Made by a program: the position numbers and the translations under genes
Shown: one piece after another, positions 53,933 through 57,882 of the stretch
Layout of the letters: each line of letters opens with the position of its first letter
Position numbering within the stretch: position 1 is the first letter of the stretch
Notes under the pieces: model-generated
What the model was told of the DNA's origin: nothing
Database searches by the model: none
What the model saw: only the letters and a program-made list of their open reading frames with translations
From: Candidatus Methylomirabilis sp.
Lineage (GTDB): Bacteria > Methylomirabilota > Methylomirabilia > Methylomirabilales > Methylomirabilaceae
Assembly: GCA_002634395.1 (NCBI GenBank)
Contig: NSJM01000007.1
Coordinates: forward strand, 1-57,882
Reading direction: 5' to 3'
Length of the DNA: 57,882 nt

Positions 53933-55200
53933 GAACTGCCATAGCTACGGCTGCGCAGGATGCGCACCATGCAGCGCGCCCGACATTCGACGTGGCGCGA
54001 ATCAGGGAGGACTTCCCTATCCTGCGGCAGCAAATCCGTGGCAGGCCGCTGGTGTACCTCGACAACGCGGCTACGAGTCAGAAGCCGAAGCTCGTCGTCG
54101 AGACGCTCGCGCAGTATTATCTGACTGAAAACTCGAATGTGCACCGGGGGGTCCACCTCTTGAGCGAGCGGGCTACGGAGGCCTTTGAGGGTGCCAGGGC
54201 CAAGATAGCGCGTTTTCTCAACGCGGGGGAGGCGCGCGAGATTATCTTCGTTCGCGGCGCCACAGAGGGGATCAATCTGGTGGCCCACAGCTTTGCTAAA
54301 CCACTTCTTTCAGTGGGGGACGAGATCCTCATCTCCGAGATGGAGCACCATTCGAATATCGTCCCGTGGCAGATCGTGTGTGAAGAGACCGGCGCGGTCC
54401 TGCGGGTCGTGCCGGTCAACGACGACGGTGAGTTGCGGCTTGATGAGTATGAGCGGCTGCTCGGTCCGAGAACGCGGCTGGTATCGATGGTACACGTCTC
54501 AAATGCGCTCGGCACGATCAACCCGGTGCAGCAGGTGATTAATATGGCGCACGAGCGGGGTGTGCCCGTCCTGATCGATGGGGCCCAAGCCGCGCCTCAT
54601 CTGCCGGTGGATGTACGGGCGCTGGACTGCGACTTCTATGTGTGCTCCGGCCACAAGCTGTTCGGTCCTACCGGCATCGGTATCGTGTTCGGCAAGGCCC
54701 GCCACCTCGAGGCCATGCCTCCGTACCAGGGTGGGGGCGACATGATCCTCTCGGTCACCTTCGAGAAGACGATCTACAACGAGGCGCCGATAAAGTTCGA
54801 GGCTGGAACGCCCCACATTGCAGGCGCCATCGGGCTCGGTTCGGCGATCGATTACATGAGCCGCATCGGACTGGATCAGATCGCCGCCTACGAGGACGAG
54901 TTGCTGACGTACGCGACGGACGCCATCTCCGCCATCCCTGGCTTGCGGATCATCGGGACCGCCAAAGAGAAGGCGAGCATCCTCTCCTTCGTCCTTGACG
55001 ATGTCCATGCGCACGACATCGGTACGATCCTGGACCAGGAGGGGATTGCGATCCGGACCGGTCATCACTGCGCTCAACCGGTGCTGAAGCGGTTCGGCGT
55101 GCCGGCCACCGCCAGGGCGTCGCTGGCTTTCTACAATACGCGGGACGAAATCGACGCATTGGTAAAAGCCATCTACAAGGTCACCGATCTGTTCGGCTGA
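53929..55200 (+). CDS. sufS: Cysteine desulfurase SufS
   Basis: 423 residues from ATG 53929, which overlaps the sufD stop as ATGA. Takes sulfur from cysteine. [32 protein letters not shown] lysine in [16 protein letters not shown], and the catalytic Cys in [16 protein letters not shown]. Passes sulfur to SufU. Confidence 0.95.
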   Translation: MRTAIATAAQDAHHAARPTFDVARIREDFPILRQQIRGRPLVYLDNAATSQKPKLVVETLAQYYLTENSNVHRGVHLLSERATEAFEGARAKIARFLNAGEAREIIFVRGATEGINLVAHSFAKPLLSVGDEILISEMEHHSNIVPWQIVCEETGAVLRVVPVNDDGELRLDEYERLLGPRTRLVSMVHVSNALGTINPVQQVINMAHERGVPVLIDGAQAAPHLPVDVRALDCDFYVCSGHKLFGPTGIGIVFGKARHLEAMPPYQGGGDMILSVTFEKTIYNEAPIKFEAGTPHIAGAIGLGSAIDYMSRIGLDQIAAYEDELLTYATDAISAIPGLRIIGTAKEKASILSFVLDDVHAHDIGTILDQEGIAIRTGHHCAQPVLKRFGVPATARASLAFYNTRDEIDALVKAIYKVTDLFG

Positions 55201-55652
55201 TGTCGGACCTGCGCGAGCTCTACCAGGAGGTCATTCTTGACCATAATAAGCGGCCGCGAAATTTTCAGAAGCTGGAAGGGGCGAACCGTACAGCGGACGG
55301 TTACAATCCGCTATGTGGCGACCAGATTACGGTGTACGTGCTTGTCGAGGATGATGTGATCAAGGATATCGCCTTTCAGGGCTCGGGCTGCGCGATTTCG
55401 AAAGCATCTGCGTCAGTGATGACTGCAATGGTGAAGGGAAAGACGACCGCAGAAGCTGAGGGCCTGTTTGAAGCTTTTCATAAAATGGTCACGGCCGATC
55501 TGAGCGCCGTGTCTGATCCACTTGTCGTGGGGAAGCTGGCCGCCTTTGCAGGCGTGCGAGAGTTTCCGGTTCGAGTCAAGTGTGCCACCCTGCCCTGGCA
55601 TACCTTGCATGCTGCGCTGGAGGGAAGAGAGCAGCCGGCCTCGACGGAATAG
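55200..55652 (+). CDS. sufU: SufU-type sulfur-transfer/scaffold protein
   Basis: 150 residues, start overlapping the sufS stop (TGATG). Conserved cysteines: NPLCGDQITVYV, GSGCAISKASASVMT and VKCATLPWHTLHAAL, with NHLCGD-like Asp, i.e. the zinc-site set of SufU. Confidence 0.93.
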   Translation: MSDLRELYQEVILDHNKRPRNFQKLEGANRTADGYNPLCGDQITVYVLVEDDVIKDIAFQGSGCAISKASASVMTAMVKGKTTAEAEGLFEAFHKMVTADLSAVSDPLVVGKLAAFAGVREFPVRVKCATLPWHTLHAALEGREQPASTE

Positions 55653-55681
55653 AATGTTTTCGGATGAGGGCCAATAAGGAG

Positions 55682-55741
55682 CAGCGATTAGCCCTCGGCG
55701 CTCGGCGTTCTTATTTGAGCCGATGGCTGACTGCTGAAGCT
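55682..55741. repeat. Heptad repeat before the sufT-like gene
   Basis: CTCGGCGCTCGGCGTTC then GAGCCGATGGCTGACTGCTGAAGC: two oppositely directed heptad tracts, related to 10297 and 35446. Confidence 0.6.
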
Positions 55742-55749
55742 GGTTATAT

Positions 55750-56061
55750 ATGGGCACGAGTGAGATCGAGGCGGAGATTATCGAGGCTCTGCGCACCTGC
55801 TATGATCCGGAGATCCCTGTCAACATCTACGATCTGGGGCTGATTTATGAGGTGCAGGTCGAGCCTTCTGGCTTAGCCAGGGTGACAATGACCCTGACGT
55901 CGCCGCATTGTCCGGCCGCAGCAGAATTACCGGCGCAGGTCGAGATGAAGGTGCGGTGTGTCCCTGGTGTGGCGGATGCCCAGGTCGAGGTGGTCTGGGA
56001 TCCACCATGGGATTCATCGAAGCTGTCCGAAGCTGCCAAGCTTCAGCTCGGCTTCTTGTAG
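55750..56061 (+). CDS. SufT-like DUF59 (MIP18) protein
   Basis: 103 residues. MIP18-family: CYDPEIPVNIYDLGLIYEVQV, TLTSPHCPAAAELPAQVEMKV, VPGVADAQVEVVWDPPWD. SufT helps maturation of iron-sulfur proteins. Downstream of sufU in the same direction. Confidence 0.85.
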   Translation: MGTSEIEAEIIEALRTCYDPEIPVNIYDLGLIYEVQVEPSGLARVTMTLTSPHCPAAAELPAQVEMKVRCVPGVADAQVEVVWDPPWDSSKLSEAAKLQLGFL

Positions 56062-56128
56062 GAGTAGGTTCGTGCGTGCATGAGAGCGTCAGTCAACCCA
56101 AACCACTTAACCAACGAGGAGAAGAACG

Positions 56129-56470
56129 ATGGCGTACGTTGTAGCCGATCCATGTATCGGCACCAAAGACCATGCGTGTGTAGATGTCTGTCCGGTGGAG
56201 TGCTTCTACGAGGGTGATGAGCTGCTTTTTATTCACCCGGAGGAGTGCATTGATTGCGCCGCCTGCGAGCCGGAATGCCCGGTTGCTGCGATCTTTGAAG
56301 CGTCTCAGGTTCCGGAGAAGTGGCAAAATTTCATCCAGATGAATGCCGATGCGTGTAAGGAAGGACATACCCTTCCGGTGGCGGTCCAGCGAGCTGCGTG
56401 GGAGGCCCAGAAGGAGGAAGAGGGAAGCCAGGCCAACCTCTACTACAAAAAGTACCCCCCAAAGCACTAG
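56129..56470 (+). CDS. Ferredoxin, 2[4Fe-4S]/7Fe type with extension
   Basis: 113 residues. [18 protein letters not shown] carries the first cluster set (an altered CxxxxxxxCxxxCP order as in 7Fe ferredoxins), and [17 protein letters not shown] the second. A C-terminal extension of about 40 residues rich in charge follows. Close to the Suf operon, consistent with a need for cluster loading. Confidence 0.9.
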   Translation: MAYVVADPCIGTKDHACVDVCPVECFYEGDELLFIHPEECIDCAACEPECPVAAIFEASQVPEKWQNFIQMNADACKEGHTLPVAVQRAAWEAQKEEEGSQANLYYKKYPPKH

Positions 56471-56626
56471 GAAAGCCCTTGGGACGCTCTCCGAGCGGGG
56501 TTCGAGGCATACGGCATGGTGTGTGGATGGCGGCGAGATCGGCCGGTACGCCGCCATCCACACCCTGTGCCACTCCTCACCCCCAACCCTCGACTCTGTA
56601 TTTGTAAGCAGAAGACGTAAACGCAC

Positions 56627-57673
56627 ATGGAACCGCTCACTGAACACCCCCCGACGTTTCTTGACATATTGAACAGGCCGCTTCGCAGTTTGCGTCTGTC
56701 GGTGACCGACAGGTGCAACCTGCGCTGTCAGTACTGTATGCCCGAGGAAGAATACGTCTGGCTTCCGCGCAAGGGCATCCTGACGTTGGAGGAGGCGAGT
56801 CGTCTGGTAGACATCTTCGCAGAGCTTGGCGTCACCAAGGTTCGCCTTACGGGAGGCGAACCGCTCGTCCGCCGAGACCTTTCAGCTTTGGTCGGGATGA
56901 TCGCACGCAACCCGCGGATCGAGGACTTGGCGATCACCACAAATGGGTTATTGTTGGCTGAGTCTGCGAAGGCACTGTATGACGCCGGCCTGCACCGTGT
57001 GACGGTCAGCCTGGACACGCTACGCCCCGATCGCTTTATGGCACTGACACGAAAAGACTCCCACGCGAAGGTGCTGAATGGGATCAAGGCAGCCCAGCGA
57101 GCCGGCTTCAAGGGATTGAAGATCGATAGTGTCATCATGCGGGGGGTCAACGACGACGAACTGGTAGACCTGCTGGAGTTCGGCAGGCAGATCGACGCCG
57201 AGGTCCGGTTCATCGAGTACATGGACGTGGGCGGGGCGACCCACTGGTCGATGGAGAAGGTCGTCTCCAGGGCGGAGATGCTCGAGGCGCTGACGCGACA
57301 GTATGGCCGCATTGAGCCGGTCGCGTCCGCGGGCTGGGCGCCCGCCGATCAGTTTATCCTGCCGGATGGGACGGTATTCGGTATCGTCGCATCGACGACT
57401 ACGCCGTTCTGCCGCACCTGCGACAGGAGTCGGCTCACCGCCGATGGGACGTGGTACTTGTGTCTATACGCCCAACGTGGGACCGACCTGCGGACCCCGC
57501 TACGGGCTGGGGCCTCGAAAGCGGAACTGATCTCCCTGATCGTCTCCGGATGGACCAAGCGAAGCGATCGCGGCGCCGAAGAGCGGCACGAGCTTCGGTT
57601 CAGAGAGGTGCTGGTCTCGGCCGAGGGGCTCCGACAAGACCCCCGCCTTGAAATGCACACCAGGGGCGGGTAG
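56627..57673 (+). CDS. moaA: GTP 3',8-cyclase MoaA
   Basis: 348 residues. Radical SAM enzyme of molybdenum cofactor synthesis. CNLRCQYCMPEE (first cluster), LTGGEPLVRRDLS, FIEYMDVGGATHWS, and the second cluster set CRTCDRSRLTADG plus CLYAQ. Terminal Gly-Gly (HTRGG) is conserved. Cofactor for NapA. Confidence 0.95.
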   Translation: MEPLTEHPPTFLDILNRPLRSLRLSVTDRCNLRCQYCMPEEEYVWLPRKGILTLEEASRLVDIFAELGVTKVRLTGGEPLVRRDLSALVGMIARNPRIEDLAITTNGLLLAESAKALYDAGLHRVTVSLDTLRPDRFMALTRKDSHAKVLNGIKAAQRAGFKGLKIDSVIMRGVNDDELVDLLEFGRQIDAEVRFIEYMDVGGATHWSMEKVVSRAEMLEALTRQYGRIEPVASAGWAPADQFILPDGTVFGIVASTTTPFCRTCDRSRLTADGTWYLCLYAQRGTDLRTPLRAGASKAELISLIVSGWTKRSDRGAEERHELRFREVLVSAEGLRQDPRLEMHTRGG

Positions 57674-57882
57674 ACCGGATCAGAGACCTGCCTTTCTGTG
57701 ACGGCAATCCTGCGCAACACTCGCCCAACGCGTTAGATCTTCTCCGGCCGCCTCAACCTCCCTTCTGTTTTTGAGCCGTCACCGGACTCATAATGCTCGA
57801 CTCCTGTTACAATATGAGATGGGTCAATCGATCGAGCACATATCCGATCTCGTGATCACCGACGTAGGGCAACCGGAGGGGG

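Overview
The window reads as chromosomal DNA of a denitrifying methanotroph of the NC10 phylum, Candidatus Methylomirabilis type. The basis is two adjacent genes for the divergent quinol-type nitric oxide reductase relative known as nitric oxide dismutase (Nod), with a cytochrome cd1 nitrite reductase, heme d1 genes and napAB about 20 kb away. This is recognition from protein features, not a database match. No rRNA, tRNA, CRISPR array or prophage was seen.

Layout. 1-4.6 kb: the 3' part of one nod gene, a 0.95 kb leader region, then a complete second nod; each nod ends in a strong hairpin. 4.8-7.6 kb: four genes for a small c-type cytochrome, a membrane-anchored pentaheme cytochrome, a DUF3365-like heme protein and a four-helix membrane protein, probably an electron-transfer module. 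7.8-24.8 kb (minus strand): mainly housekeeping genes (two-gene NAD synthetase, trmN6, priA, glgX, a papain-like protease, a family 4 uracil-DNA glycosylase, coaBC, a lytic transglycosylase, mtnA) plus unrecognised exported or membrane proteins. 25.1-33.3 kb (plus strand): nirS, nirJ, nirF, napA, napB and a fused nirDL, followed by a decapitated metallo-beta-lactamase pseudogene. 33.9-42.4 kb (minus strand): yajC-tgt-queA, a DUF2905 gene, ruvC-ruvA-ruvB, yebC, an acidic secreted protein and an M23 peptidase. 42.7-45.8 kb: an accessory islet with a solitary MNT nucleotidyltransferase, broken HigBA-like genes, a PIN toxin with its antitoxin, a MITE-like inverted repeat and a deaminase gene that ends in an integron attC-like site. 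46-57.9 kb (plus strand): an OmpA-like protein, an exported protein, a bare receiver domain, a zinc-ribbon protein, mrp, a sufBCDSU operon with sufT-like and ferredoxin genes, and moaA.

Working together: NapAB reduces nitrate to nitrite, NirS with heme d1 (NirJ, NirF, NirDL) reduces nitrite to NO, and Nod is proposed to convert 2 NO to N2 and O2, the oxygen feeding methane oxidation. MoaA (molybdenum cofactor) and Suf/Mrp (iron-sulfur clusters) supply cofactors these enzymes need. Two families of heptanucleotide repeats and two families of palindromic repeats lie between genes and also inside the coding frames of priA, queA and the transglycosylase gene.
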